Source: DASUPK01 sp963815665
GTDB taxonomy: Bacteria > Actinomycetota > Thermoleophilia > Solirubrobacterales > 70-9
DNA length: 64,000 nucleotides
Reading direction: 5' to 3'
NCBI GenBank assembly: GCA_963815665.1
Contig: CAWFHN010000016.1
Span: 124,001 to 188,000, forward strand
Shown: positions 49,913 through 58,297 of the stretch, piece by piece
How positions within the stretch are numbered: the stretch's first letter is position 1
Layout of the letters: every line of letters begins with the position of its first letter
Program-made: the position numbers and the translations under genes
The notes under the pieces: model-generated
Databases searched by the model: none
What the model saw: the letters and a program-made list of their open reading frames with translations, nothing else
What the model was told of the DNA's origin: nothing

Positions 49913-52165
49913 ATGAGTGTCCTGCTCCACAGGCTCGGTGGGTTTGCCGCGAGGAGGGCGCTCTGGGTGATCGCCGCCTGGATCGTGATCGCCGTCGGCC
50001 TCGTCCTGATCGCCAACGCGGCCGGCCGGCCGGAGAGCGACAACGTGGACCTCCCGGGCACCGGCTCCCAGGACGCGACCAACCTGCTCGATCAGAAGCT
50101 GCCCCAGCAGGCAAACGGCAGCAACCCGATCGTCCTCCAGTCGAGTACCTCCCTCGCTGAGGGCAAGAACGCGCAGACCGTCAACGCGGTCGTCGCCTCG
50201 CTCTCGAAGAACAAGTACGTGACTCAGGTGCTCAGCCCGCTCTCGCCGCAGGGCGCAGGCGACATCACCAAGGACGGCAAGATCGCCTACGTGTCGGCGG
50301 CGCTGAAGCCGTCGTCCGGCGACATCACCGACGACCAGGCCAACAGCGTCCTGGATGCCGCCATGAAGCCGGCCGCCGGGACAGGAATCCACGTTTCCGC
50401 GGGCGGCTACCTGGGCCAGCAGCTGTCCAGCCCCAGCACCCGGGCCAGCGAGATCGCAGCCGTGATCGCGGCACTCGTGATCATGCTGATCGCGTTCCGC
50501 CTGCTCGTCGCGACGCCGCTCCCCATCACCACGGCGATCGTCGCGCTGGCCAGCGGGCTCGCGATCGTCGGGCTCTGCGGCCACCTGTTCGATGTCCCGT
50601 CGATCGCCCCGACCCTGGCCACCATGCTGGGGCTGGCGGTGGGGACCGACTACGCGCTGTTCATCATCAGCCGCCACCTCCGCCTGCTGGACGAGGGCGC
50701 CGAACCCAACGACTCGATCGCCCGATCGATCTCGAGCTCGGGCTCGGCCGTGATCTTCGCCGCGGTGATGGTGATCATCGCCCTGCTCTGCCTCTACTTC
50801 AGCGGGATCCCGCTGGTCCGGTCGCTGGGCTACACGACGGCGATCGTGGTCGCGACCGCGGTGGTCGCCGCCATCACCCTCCTCCCCGCGGTGCTTGGCC
50901 TGCTAGGCAGGCGGATCCAGGCCCTCCCGCTCGTGCGCAAGCTCCCAGACGGCACCAAGAAGCAGAGCAAGGGCTGGGACAGGTGGTCTGAGGCGATCAA
51001 GAACCACCCGCTGGTCTCGTCCCTGGCCGGGATCGCCGTTCTGGTTGGGATCGCCATACCGGCGCTCGACTTGTACCTGGGCGCCCCCGATTATGGCCTG
51101 CTGCCGACCGACACGACCGAGCGGCAGGCCTACGACGCCATCAGCAAGGGATTCGGCGTCGGCACGAACGGGCCGCTGCTGATCGCGGTCGACGTCTACG
51201 GCAACCCGCTCGCCGCGCCGTCGCCCGAGCAGGCGCAGAGCGAGGAGGCACAGGGCGTGCCCCCGCAGATCGCCACCACCCCGGCTGGGGACCCTCGCCT
51301 GGTCAATCTGGAGCAGGAGATCTCGAAGCAGAGCAACGTCCAATCGGTCTCGCCTGCCCAGACGGACAAGGGCGGGACCGCCGCCGTCTTCTCCACCACC
51401 CCGAAGACCTCACCGTCGGACCGGAAGACCCAGGACCTGATCAACCACCTTCGCGACACCACCATCCCGGATGCCACCAAGGGGCAGGGGATGAAGGCGT
51501 ACGTCGGCGGTACCACGGCCTCCTATATCGATCTCGCCATCAAGATCGGCGACAAGCTGCTGCTCGTGATCGCGATCGTGGTCCTGCTCAGCATCCTCTT
51601 CCTGACCATGGCCTTCCGCACCCTGACGATCCCGCTCGTCTCGGCGCTGATCAACCTGCTCGCGGTGGCGGCCTCCTATGGCGTGTTGACCGCCGTGTTC
51701 GAGAAGGGCTTCGGGTTATCGCTGCTCGGGGTGGACCACGAGATGCCGGTGGTGAGCTACGTGCCCCTGATGATGTTCGCGATCCTCTTCGGGCTCTCGA
51801 TGGACTACCAGGTGTTCCTCGTCTCGCGGATCGAGGAGCGCCACGGGGGCGGGGCCGACAACTCAGAGTCGGTCCGGGCCGGCCTGGTCAACGCCGGCAA
51901 GCCGATCCTGGCCGCCGCGACGATCATGTTCGCCGTCTTCTTCAGCTTCGTCATCAACGGCAACCCGATCGTCAAGCAGTTCGGCGTCGGCTTGGCGGTG
52001 TCCGTCGCCATCGACGCCCTGGTGGTCCTGCTGATCATGCCCGGGCTGCTCGAGCTGATCGGCGAGCGCAACTGGTTCATGCCTCGCTGGCTCGACCGGA
52101 TCCTCCCCAACCTCCAGGTCGAGGGCGATCCGACGATGCGGGCCGAGACACCGCCATCTCAGTAA
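49913..52165 (+). CDS. MMPL/RND-family membrane transporter
   Basis: A 750-residue MMPL protein, second of this family in the window. Duplicated six-TM halves with the Asp-Tyr proton-relay pairs in LAVGTDYALFIISRHLR and GLSMDYQVFLVSRIEERHGGG; two large external loops (for example residues ~42-180). The start ATG 49913 precedes SVLLHRLGGFAARRALW, the usual basic amphipathic start. The adjacent genes (pdxH upstream, tRNA downstream) give no hint of substrate; no regulator is coupled to it, unlike the PadR-linked paralogue. Confidence 0.94.
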   Translation: MSVLLHRLGGFAARRALWVIAAWIVIAVGLVLIANAAGRPESDNVDLPGTGSQDATNLLDQKLPQQANGSNPIVLQSSTSLAEGKNAQTVNAVVASLSKNKYVTQVLSPLSPQGAGDITKDGKIAYVSAALKPSSGDITDDQANSVLDAAMKPAAGTGIHVSAGGYLGQQLSSPSTRASEIAAVIAALVIMLIAFRLLVATPLPITTAIVALASGLAIVGLCGHLFDVPSIAPTLATMLGLAVGTDYALFIISRHLRLLDEGAEPNDSIARSISSSGSAVIFAAVMVIIALLCLYFSGIPLVRSLGYTTAIVVATAVVAAITLLPAVLGLLGRRIQALPLVRKLPDGTKKQSKGWDRWSEAIKNHPLVSSLAGIAVLVGIAIPALDLYLGAPDYGLLPTDTTERQAYDAISKGFGVGTNGPLLIAVDVYGNPLAAPSPEQAQSEEAQGVPPQIATTPAGDPRLVNLEQEISKQSNVQSVSPAQTDKGGTAAVFSTTPKTSPSDRKTQDLINHLRDTTIPDATKGQGMKAYVGGTTASYIDLAIKIGDKLLLVIAIVVLLSILFLTMAFRTLTIPLVSALINLLAVAASYGVLTAVFEKGFGLSLLGVDHEMPVVSYVPLMMFAILFGLSMDYQVFLVSRIEERHGGGADNSESVRAGLVNAGKPILAAATIMFAVFFSFVINGNPIVKQFGVGLAVSVAIDALVVLLIMPGLLELIGERNWFMPRWLDRILPNLQVEGDPTMRAETPPSQ

Positions 52166-52192
52166 CCGGGCGCGCGTATCATCCGCCGCCCC

Positions 52193-52264
52193 GGGCGCGT
52201 AGCTCAGCGGGAGAGCGCTCCCCTCACACGGGAGAGGTCGTTGGTTCGATCCCAACCGCGCCCA
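52193..52264 (+). tRNA. tRNA-Val (anticodon CAC)
   Basis: Complete cloverleaf without encoded CCA: acceptor GGGCGCG/CGCGCCC, D-arm GCTC-AGCGGGA-GAGC, anticodon stem CTCCC/GGGAG with loop CTCACAC (anticodon CAC, reads GTG), T-arm GTTGG-TTCGATC-CCAAC, discriminator A. It stands alone between the MMPL and TetR genes. No integrase or attachment-site duplication is visible near it. Confidence 0.97.
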
Positions 52265-52306
52265 TCTCGCGCTGCTCGCGCGTATTGAGGGCTTATTCAA
52301 CGTGGG

Positions 52307-52324
52307 CACAACTTGGGCATTGTG
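52307..52324. promoter_or_regulatory. inverted repeat CACAA-N8-TTGTG upstream of tetR
   Basis: Exact 5-bp arms separated by 8 bp, 22 bp before the TetR start codon and followed by the AT-rich GTAAATAG, which may be the -10 region. Plausible autoregulatory operator. Confidence 0.35.
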
Positions 52325-52345
52325 TAAATAGCGTAAGGTCCGGGC

Positions 52346-52963
52346 ATGGAGGTGAGCTCTGTCCCCCGACGGCTTCCGCCCGCTGAGCGGCGCGACCAGC
52401 TGATCGACGCCGCCCTGACGATCGCGGCCCGCAACGGCTACGAGAACCTCGCCTTCGAGAAGGTCGCCAACCACGCCGGAGTCACCCGCAACCTCGTCTA
52501 CCACTACTTCCCGGGCGGACGCCAGGAGCTGCTCGAGGCCGCGGTCCATCGCGCGGGTGAGCTGTTGTCGAGCGACTGGGTCACCGACCCGGCGGTGCCT
52601 CTCGGCGAGCGGCTCGCGGCGAACCTGAATCGCATGATGGATCATGCCGCCGAGCCAACGGATGCGTGGCTGCTCTACAGGCAGGGCCGGGGCTCGGTCG
52701 ACCCGGCGCTCCTGGAGATCGCCGCCGGCTATCGCGAGCGGGTGATCCGCAACATCTCCCTGAACCAGCTCGGCACGTCGGAGCCCCCGGGCGTCGTCCG
52801 CATTGCGCTCGACGGCTTCCTCGCCTACGTCGAGACGGTGGTCGAGGCCGCGATCGAGGACGACCTTCCCCGCGAGCAGGTGATCGAGCTGGTGGGCGGC
52901 ACGTTGATGGCGGCGATGAACGCGGCCGCCGGGGCCAGCGTCGGTGGACCGAAGTCCCAATGA
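52346..52963 (+). CDS. TetR family transcriptional regulator
   Basis: A 205-residue regulator. N-terminal DNA-binding helices are RRDQLIDAALTIAARNGYENLAFEKVANHAGVTR split over residues ~14-47, with NLVYHYFPGGRQELLEAAV completing the domain. The C-terminal ligand domain is unremarkable. The sulfatase gene downstream overlaps its 3' end by 20 bp if started at GTG 52944, so the two are probably one operon with the repressor controlling sulfatase expression. Confidence 0.92.
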   Translation: MEVSSVPRRLPPAERRDQLIDAALTIAARNGYENLAFEKVANHAGVTRNLVYHYFPGGRQELLEAAVHRAGELLSSDWVTDPAVPLGERLAANLNRMMDHAAEPTDAWLLYRQGRGSVDPALLEIAAGYRERVIRNISLNQLGTSEPPGVVRIALDGFLAYVETVVEAAIEDDLPREQVIELVGGTLMAAMNAAAGASVGGPKSQ

Positions 52964-54659
52964 CGACGCACAAGGGCTAGCCACGACCGCGAAGCCCCCG
53001 AACCTCCTGCTGCTGATCACCGACCAGCAGCGATATCCGCGCCACTGGCCCGACTCCCCGGGCTGGCTGCGCGACCTCACCCCGAACCAGCACGCGCTTG
53101 AGGAGACCGGCCTCAGCTTCAACAGCGCCTTCACCAACACGTCGATGTGCTCGCCGAGTCGCGCCACGCTGCTGACCGGCCGCTATCCGGCCCAGCATGG
53201 GGTGACACTCACGCACACGCAGGCCGACCTGCGCCCCGACCTCAAGAACACGCCGGCGGTGCTCCGCGAGATGATGGGAATGCTGAAGGGGCCGAACGCG
53301 CCGCGCAGGCGCGCGCTGCGCGGCTTCGGCCGCGGGCTTGCCCAGGCGGGCCCGAAGTCCGGTGGCGAGCCCGAGCTGCGCTCGGACACCCAGAGCCTCG
53401 CCCACCTCCTGAGGGCTCGCGGCTACCAGGTCACCTACAAGGGCAAGTGGCATCTGACCCACCCGAGCGGCGGGCCGATGATCGGGGGCTGGGCGGAGTC
53501 GGACGCCGACAGGCTCCGCGACGATTACGGCTTTGCCGACTGGGAGCCGCCCGATGCCGGCGAGAACGCGAAGGCGGAGCACTTCGGCGCCGGCAACGCG
53601 GGCCCGCTCGGCCTCGGCTGGGACGAGGTCTACACGCGGCAGGCCGAGAGCTGGCTGGGCCGGCAGAACCTGCCCGAGCCCTTCTGCCTCGTCGTCTCAC
53701 TCGTCAACCCGCACGACGTCCTCGGGTTCCCGGCGCAGCACACCCGCGGGGGATACAAGGAGGGCGGGTACCTGGACCTCGGGGTGGAGCTCCCCCCGAC
53801 CGTCAACGAGTCGCTGCGCGACAAGCCCTCGGTGCACGAGCTGATGAAGATGGGGATGACCGCCTATCTCGGGCCGCTGCGCAGCGAGCGGGAGAGGCTC
53901 GAGTACGTCAACTTCTACGCCCACCTCCATCGCGTCGTCGACGAGCAGATCGGCAGGGTGATGGGCGCTCTGGGCGATCCCTCGGATCCAGATTCCATGC
54001 GATCGCGCACGCTGGTCTTCCGCTGCGCCGACCACGGCGAGATGGGCCTCTCCCACGGCGGCCTGCGCCAGAAGGCGTTCAACACCTACGAGGAGACGAT
54101 CCACGTCCCCCTGGTCGTCTCCAACCCCGTCCTGTTCCCGAAGCCGGTCCAAACCGACGCGCTCGCATCCCTCGTAGACGTCCTCCCCACCGTCGCCAGC
54201 GTGGCGGGGACTCGACTCGACGGGGGGTCGAAGGGCCGCGACCTGGCGCCTGTTCTCGCCGCGCGGTCGGCGCCGGAACGCGAGCGCCTGAGGCGCACCG
54301 CCGTCGACCTCGGGGCGATCGCGGCCCACACGGCACCCGCCGAGTCCGTTCAGGACGAGATCCACTTCACCTACGACGACCACCAGGCCGCGACGGCGCT
54401 GCAGAACGTCTCCGGCCAGCCGAACCGGATCCGCGCGGTCCGGACCGAGGACGCCAAGTTCGCCCTCTACTTCGACCCCACGGGCAAGAGATCCCCGGAG
54501 TACGAGATGTACGACCTCGTCCGGGACCCGAACGAGAGCCAGAACCTGGTCGACCGAAAGACCGGTGAGGTTCTGAGCAGCTCGGACGCCGCCCTTCGCT
54601 CGGAGCTGGGCCAGCGGCTGGACCGCCTGATGGCGGTCAACGGCACAGCGCCGGGCTGA
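52944..54659 (+). CDS. sulfatase (arylsulfatase/choline-sulfatase type)
   Basis: A 571-residue sulfatase. The formylglycine site is C69-S-P-S-R73 in NTSMCSPSRATLLTGRYP. Metal and active-site segments include NLLLLITDQQR at the start, YKGKWHL and CADHGEMGLSHGG. No signal peptide is seen, so it is cytoplasmic or its substrate is taken up. GTG 52944 is the only start in frame and lies inside the tetR end. Activity needs a formylglycine-generating enzyme encoded elsewhere. Confidence 0.9.
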   Translation: MDRSPNDDAQGLATTAKPPNLLLLITDQQRYPRHWPDSPGWLRDLTPNQHALEETGLSFNSAFTNTSMCSPSRATLLTGRYPAQHGVTLTHTQADLRPDLKNTPAVLREMMGMLKGPNAPRRRALRGFGRGLAQAGPKSGGEPELRSDTQSLAHLLRARGYQVTYKGKWHLTHPSGGPMIGGWAESDADRLRDDYGFADWEPPDAGENAKAEHFGAGNAGPLGLGWDEVYTRQAESWLGRQNLPEPFCLVVSLVNPHDVLGFPAQHTRGGYKEGGYLDLGVELPPTVNESLRDKPSVHELMKMGMTAYLGPLRSERERLEYVNFYAHLHRVVDEQIGRVMGALGDPSDPDSMRSRTLVFRCADHGEMGLSHGGLRQKAFNTYEETIHVPLVVSNPVLFPKPVQTDALASLVDVLPTVASVAGTRLDGGSKGRDLAPVLAARSAPERERLRRTAVDLGAIAAHTAPAESVQDEIHFTYDDHQAATALQNVSGQPNRIRAVRTEDAKFALYFDPTGKRSPEYEMYDLVRDPNESQNLVDRKTGEVLSSSDAALRSELGQRLDRLMAVNGTAPG

Positions 54660-54682
54660 TCGCCCCCGTACGATCCCGCGCC

Positions 54683-55171
54683 ATGGATCGCAGGGTGATC
54701 GGACTGCTGGTCGCGGGCGGCATTCTCGCCGTCGTCGTGATCGTGATCCTGGTCGGGCGCGGTGGCGGGTCCGGCGGAGAGACCACGTCGGTGGCCGACA
54801 CCGGCCCCAAGCCGACGGTCGAGGTGCCGAAGGGACCCGCGCCCACTCATCTCGTGGTCAAGGACCTGAAGACGGGTGACGGCGCCGTGGCCAAGTCCGG
54901 TGACCAGGTCAGCGTGCAGTACGTCGGCGTGCTCTACGACGGCGGCAAGCAGTTCGACTCCTCGTTTGACAGGGGGCAGCCCTTCTCGTTCCAGCTCGGC
55001 GGCGGCCAGGTCATTCCGGGCTGGGACCAGGGAGTCGCCGGGATGAAGGTGGGCGGCAGGCGCGAGCTGGTCATCCCGCCCGATCTCGCCTATGGCGCTC
55101 AGGGCCAGCCGCCCACGATTCCCGCAAACGCCACGCTGGTCTTCGTGATCGACCTCGTCTCCGTGGGCTAG
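54683..55171 (+). CDS. membrane-anchored FKBP-type peptidyl-prolyl isomerase
   Basis: A 162-residue protein: an N-terminal membrane segment (IGLLVAGGILAVVVIVILVG, 6-25), a Gly/Ser/Thr linker, then an FKBP domain with VQYVGVLYDGGKQFDSSFDRG, VIPGWDQGVAGMKVGGRREL and PPDLAYGAQG, the conserved active-site aromatics included. It should catalyse proline isomerisation of exported proteins outside the membrane. It follows the sulfatase by 23 bp. A strong hairpin terminator lies after it. Confidence 0.93.
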   Translation: MDRRVIGLLVAGGILAVVVIVILVGRGGGSGGETTSVADTGPKPTVEVPKGPAPTHLVVKDLKTGDGAVAKSGDQVSVQYVGVLYDGGKQFDSSFDRGQPFSFQLGGGQVIPGWDQGVAGMKVGGRRELVIPPDLAYGAQGQPPTIPANATLVFVIDLVSVG

Positions 55172-55190
55172 ATCCAACCCCGGACACGCG

Positions 55191-55215
55191 GAGGGCCGGC
55201 ACCAGGCCGGCCCTC
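55191..55215. terminator. bidirectional hairpin terminator
   Basis: GAGGGCCGG (55191-55199) and CCGGCCCTC (55207-55215) form a 9-bp stem with a 7-nt loop. It is placed between the FKBP stop and the stop of the convergent Cys-repeat gene. There is no T-run, as is common in high-GC genomes. Confidence 0.6.
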
Positions 55216-55239
55216 GCGCGCATTCCCCTGCGAATCTGG

Positions 55240-55818
55240 TTACGGCGTCGGCGGGGTCGTCCCCTGAGCCTTCGCCTTCTGCGAGACGCACTTGCCGAAC
55301 GCGTTCTTCTTGTTGTGGTTCTTGCCGTAGAAGTCGGTGAACGACTTCCCGTCGTGGCTCGCCGCAAAGCTCGCGTCGCCGCGCTCCGCGCGGCACTGCT
55401 GCGCAGCGTTCTGCAGGTTCTCCTGCTGCTGCGCCTCGGTCGACTGAACCTTGCCGCTCACGCACTTACCGAACGCGTTGCGGTGGTTGACGTTGGTCCC
55501 GTAGAAATCGTCGAACGCCATTCCGTTGTGGCCGGTCGGGAAGCTCGGGTCAGCCTGCTCGGCCTTGCACTGCTGGGCCGCGTTGTCGACCACGTTCCCC
55601 GCTGACTTGTCCTGCTTGCCCTGGCACTTCTTCATGGCGGGCTTGCCATAGAGGGCCTTGAACGCCTTCGCCCCCATCGCGTGCAGCTGGGCGGTGCACT
55701 GCTGAGCCGCAACCTGCCTCGGGTTGGGCGTCGAGTTGCCGTTCTTGGCCACCGCCGCGCCGGTCCCGATGGCGGCGACGCCGATGCAACAGAGCACAAC
55801 GCTGCCGATCCTCTTCAT
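55240..55818 (-). CDS. secreted Cys-repeat protein (AAQQC...FYG...KC modules)
   Basis: A 192-residue exported protein of unknown function. Signal peptide RIGSVVLCCIGVAAIGTGAAVA. The mature part is three imperfect modules: AAQQCTAQ-AFKALYG-KKC (degenerate), AAQQCKAEQADPSF-DDFYG-NAFGKCVS and AAQQCRAERGDASF-TDFYG-NAFGKCVS. Each pairs two cysteines ~40 residues apart around a DFYG core, so disulfide-closed helical repeats are likely. Similar repeats occur in other Thermoleophilia as hypothetical proteins, to my knowledge. Single transcription unit opposite FKBP. Confidence 0.8.
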   Translation of the reverse strand: MKRIGSVVLCCIGVAAIGTGAAVAKNGNSTPNPRQVAAQQCTAQLHAMGAKAFKALYGKPAMKKCQGKQDKSAGNVVDNAAQQCKAEQADPSFPTGHNGMAFDDFYGTNVNHRNAFGKCVSGKVQSTEAQQQENLQNAAQQCRAERGDASFAASHDGKSFTDFYGKNHNKKNAFGKCVSQKAKAQGTTPPTP

Positions 55819-55905
55819 CTCTCGTACGACCTCCTCAATGTTCCCGTATGTCCCGCGGATCCTTTTGTCCGTTCATATGGGTCAGCGCCGAGCGACGCTG
55901 GGGGG

Positions 55906-56991
55906 TTACGCCTGGTTCGGCCGCGACGCCTGGCGCAGCTCGATCACCGAATCCAGGGGGGTGACGCCGGCCCCGAGGCCGCCCAGCAGATAGCCCCTGT
56001 CTCGGTACGTGCCGGCCGCGCCGTCGAAGACTGGCCGGGGGAGATGACCGGCCCCCACCGCCACGTCGCGAGAGGGATCGAACCGCAGGATCCGGTCGCT
56101 CGCCGTCCCGTCCACGCGGCCGCCGAGCAAGTAGATCGTGCCGCCCAACGTCACGGCTGAGGCATGCGACACGGATGACGGCAGGTGGCCTGCGATCACG
56201 GAGTGCCTCGTGCCGCTGTCGAACTCCTGGATCGCGTCGGTGTCGCTGCCGTCGGCGAGCTCGCCTCCGAACGCATAGATCCTGTCGCCCAGAGCCGCAG
56301 CCGCGGTGTACCGGACAGGTGTCGGTAGACGGGCGACCCTCTCGAAGGTGCGCCCGTTCGCCGTCCGCAGAACGGAGGCGGATGGGCTACTGCCGTCGTA
56401 GCCGCCGAGGACGTAGACGCCGCCGGCGAGGGCAACCGCAGAGAGGTCCGACACGGCGTCGGGAAGGCGGCCCACCTGAGTTGCGGCCGCGCCCGGCTTC
56501 AGCGCCTGGACGAGATCGAGGGTCGAGGTGCTCCCTCCGCCGAAGACCAGCGTTTCCTCGCCGACGGTGGCCGCGGCGGCGTCGTGGAGCGGCTGGGCCA
56601 GGGAGCCGGTCGCTACGGTCTTGCCGCTGATCGGATCGAATCGATAGACGCGATCCGTCGAGGCGCCGCTCCCGGTCTCCCCCCCTACGACAAGGAGACC
56701 ATCGGCGGCCGCCGCCACCGCCTGGCCGTGCAGGGGAACGGGCAGGGTCCCTGTGCTCAGATCGGCGCTCAGCGCGGCGGGTGACGTCCCAGCCGACCTG
56801 GCCTCCGCCGCGCGGCCACCGGACCGGGTTCCACCTCCGGACGAGCCCGAGATCACGGTTAGAGCCACCACCAGCGCAGCGGCCGAGGCCAGCAGGATGC
56901 CAAGCCGAACCAGCCCCCTGCGGCGGCCGGGACTGATCCGTGATGGCGGGGATTGGCGGCGCACGGTTCGCGCCCTGCGGCTGGGTGACAC
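55906..56991 (-). CDS. membrane-anchored kelch-type beta-propeller
   Basis: A 361-residue protein. After a basic start, RRRGLVRLGILLASAAALVVALTV split around residues 24-47 is the membrane anchor. A Gly/Ser/Arg linker follows, then about six kelch-like blades, each with hydrophobic strand + GG pairs (GLLVVGGETG, ETLVFGGGS, GVYVLGGYDG, RIYAFGGELADG, TIYLLGGRVDG, GYLLGGLG). No enzyme motif is visible; a binding or scaffold role outside the membrane is probable. Divergent from a second propeller gene with a similar anchor. Confidence 0.87.
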   Translation of the reverse strand: MSPSRRARTVRRQSPPSRISPGRRRGLVRLGILLASAAALVVALTVISGSSGGGTRSGGRAAEARSAGTSPAALSADLSTGTLPVPLHGQAVAAAADGLLVVGGETGSGASTDRVYRFDPISGKTVATGSLAQPLHDAAAATVGEETLVFGGGSTSTLDLVQALKPGAAATQVGRLPDAVSDLSAVALAGGVYVLGGYDGSSPSASVLRTANGRTFERVARLPTPVRYTAAAALGDRIYAFGGELADGSDTDAIQEFDSGTRHSVIAGHLPSSVSHASAVTLGGTIYLLGGRVDGTASDRILRFDPSRDVAVGAGHLPRPVFDGAAGTYRDRGYLLGGLGAGVTPLDSVIELRQASRPNQA

Positions 56992-57121
56992 GCCGGCCGG
57001 ACGTTGACCGGGCCATGTGAACGAGGCCTAAGCTCAACATGAGGCTTTTCTACTCCTCCTCTTAGGTTCGCTTCATTGGCGCGGGTGACGCTCGCATGCG
57101 ATGAGCCGTGCTGGGTGACCT

Positions 57122-58297
57122 ATGAGCCGCGCCCGGCGACGCGGCCTGGTCCGCCTCGTGGCGCTGGTGGGCACGGTCGCGGCGCTGCTGGTCTGGTTCT
57201 TTGCCACCGGCGACTCAGGCGGAGGGGGCCCCACCGGGGCGACCACGGCCGGGGGCGCGCACCGCGTGGCGGGAAGACCTTCCATGGCGCCGCCTTTGCT
57301 CAACCCCAACGACGTCTACGCGGCCGACCGGCCCGGGATGCTCTCGCCGGTCGTTCGCCGGTTTCCGTCGCGCGTCTACGTGCCCAACAGCGAGAGCAAC
57401 ACGGTCAGCGTGATCAACCCGCGGACCTACAGGGTCATGGGGCAGTTCCCGGTCGGGACGCTTCCCGAGCATGTCGTTCCCTCCTACGACCTGAAGACGC
57501 TCTGGGTCAACAACGACGAGGGCAACAGCCTGACCCCGATCGATCCCGCAACCGGGAGGACGGGACGACCGGTGCCGGTCACCGATCCTTACAACCTCTA
57601 CTTCACCCCGGACGGGCGCTACGCGATCGTGGTCGAGGAGCGGATGCAGACACTCGACTTCCGAGACCCGCGCACGATGCGAAGCGATCACACCCTCTCG
57701 GTGCCGTGCTACGGGGTCAACCACATGGACTTCACAGCCGACGGGCGCTATCTGCTCGCCAGCTGCGAGTTCGGTGGCAGGTTGATCAAGGTCGACCTCG
57801 CGCGACAGAGAGTGGTGGGGCGCCTGACGTTGCGTTCGGGAGCCTCGCCACAGGACGTCAAGCTGTCTCCGGACGGCCGGGTGTTCTACGTGGCCGACCA
57901 GGCGTCCGGGGGCGTCTGGCTGATCGATGCGAAGAGCCTGAAGAGGGTCGGCTTCATCCGCACCGCCGCGGGCGCCCACGGCCTCTATGTGAGCCGCGAC
58001 TCGAAGTACCTCTACGTCTCGGACCGAAGCGCCGGCGAGGTCTCGGTGATCTCATTCGCGAACCGAAAGGTCGTGCACACCTGGCGAATCCCCGGCGGCA
58101 GTCCGGACATGGGCGGGGTTTCCGCCGACGGCCGGGTGCTGTGGCTCTCCGGTAGATACGGCGGAGAGGTCTATGCGATCAGCACCCGTAACGGGCACCT
58201 GCTCGCCCGGATACCGGTCGGTAGCGGCCCGCACGGCCTCTGTGTCTATCCCCAACCTGGGCGTTACTCCCTCGGGCACACCGGCGTGTTTCGCTAG
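57122..58297 (+). CDS. membrane-anchored YVTN/YncE-like beta-propeller
   Basis: A 391-residue protein. The anchor (RRRGLVRLVALVGTVAALLV, 6-25) closely resembles that of the divergent kelch gene. Blades of the YVTN type follow: RVYVPNSESNTVSVINP, TLWVNNDEGNSLTPIDP, YLYVSDRSAGEVSVISF, VLWLSGRYGGEVYAIS. The end is PVGSGPHGLCVYPQPGRYS, the typical closing blade of cytochrome d1-like or lactonase-like propellers, but no heme or lactonase residues can be assigned. ATG 57122 chosen. Its 3' end is overlapped by the convergent kelch gene. Confidence 0.87.
   Translation: MSRARRRGLVRLVALVGTVAALLVWFFATGDSGGGGPTGATTAGGAHRVAGRPSMAPPLLNPNDVYAADRPGMLSPVVRRFPSRVYVPNSESNTVSVINPRTYRVMGQFPVGTLPEHVVPSYDLKTLWVNNDEGNSLTPIDPATGRTGRPVPVTDPYNLYFTPDGRYAIVVEERMQTLDFRDPRTMRSDHTLSVPCYGVNHMDFTADGRYLLASCEFGGRLIKVDLARQRVVGRLTLRSGASPQDVKLSPDGRVFYVADQASGGVWLIDAKSLKRVGFIRTAAGAHGLYVSRDSKYLYVSDRSAGEVSVISFANRKVVHTWRIPGGSPDMGGVSADGRVLWLSGRYGGEVYAISTRNGHLLARIPVGSGPHGLCVYPQPGRYSLGHTGVFR

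Noticed and set aside
52193..52345. Genomic island inserted at tRNA-Val
   Set aside because: No integrase, no repeated tRNA 3' end downstream, and the neighbouring genes are of ordinary composition.
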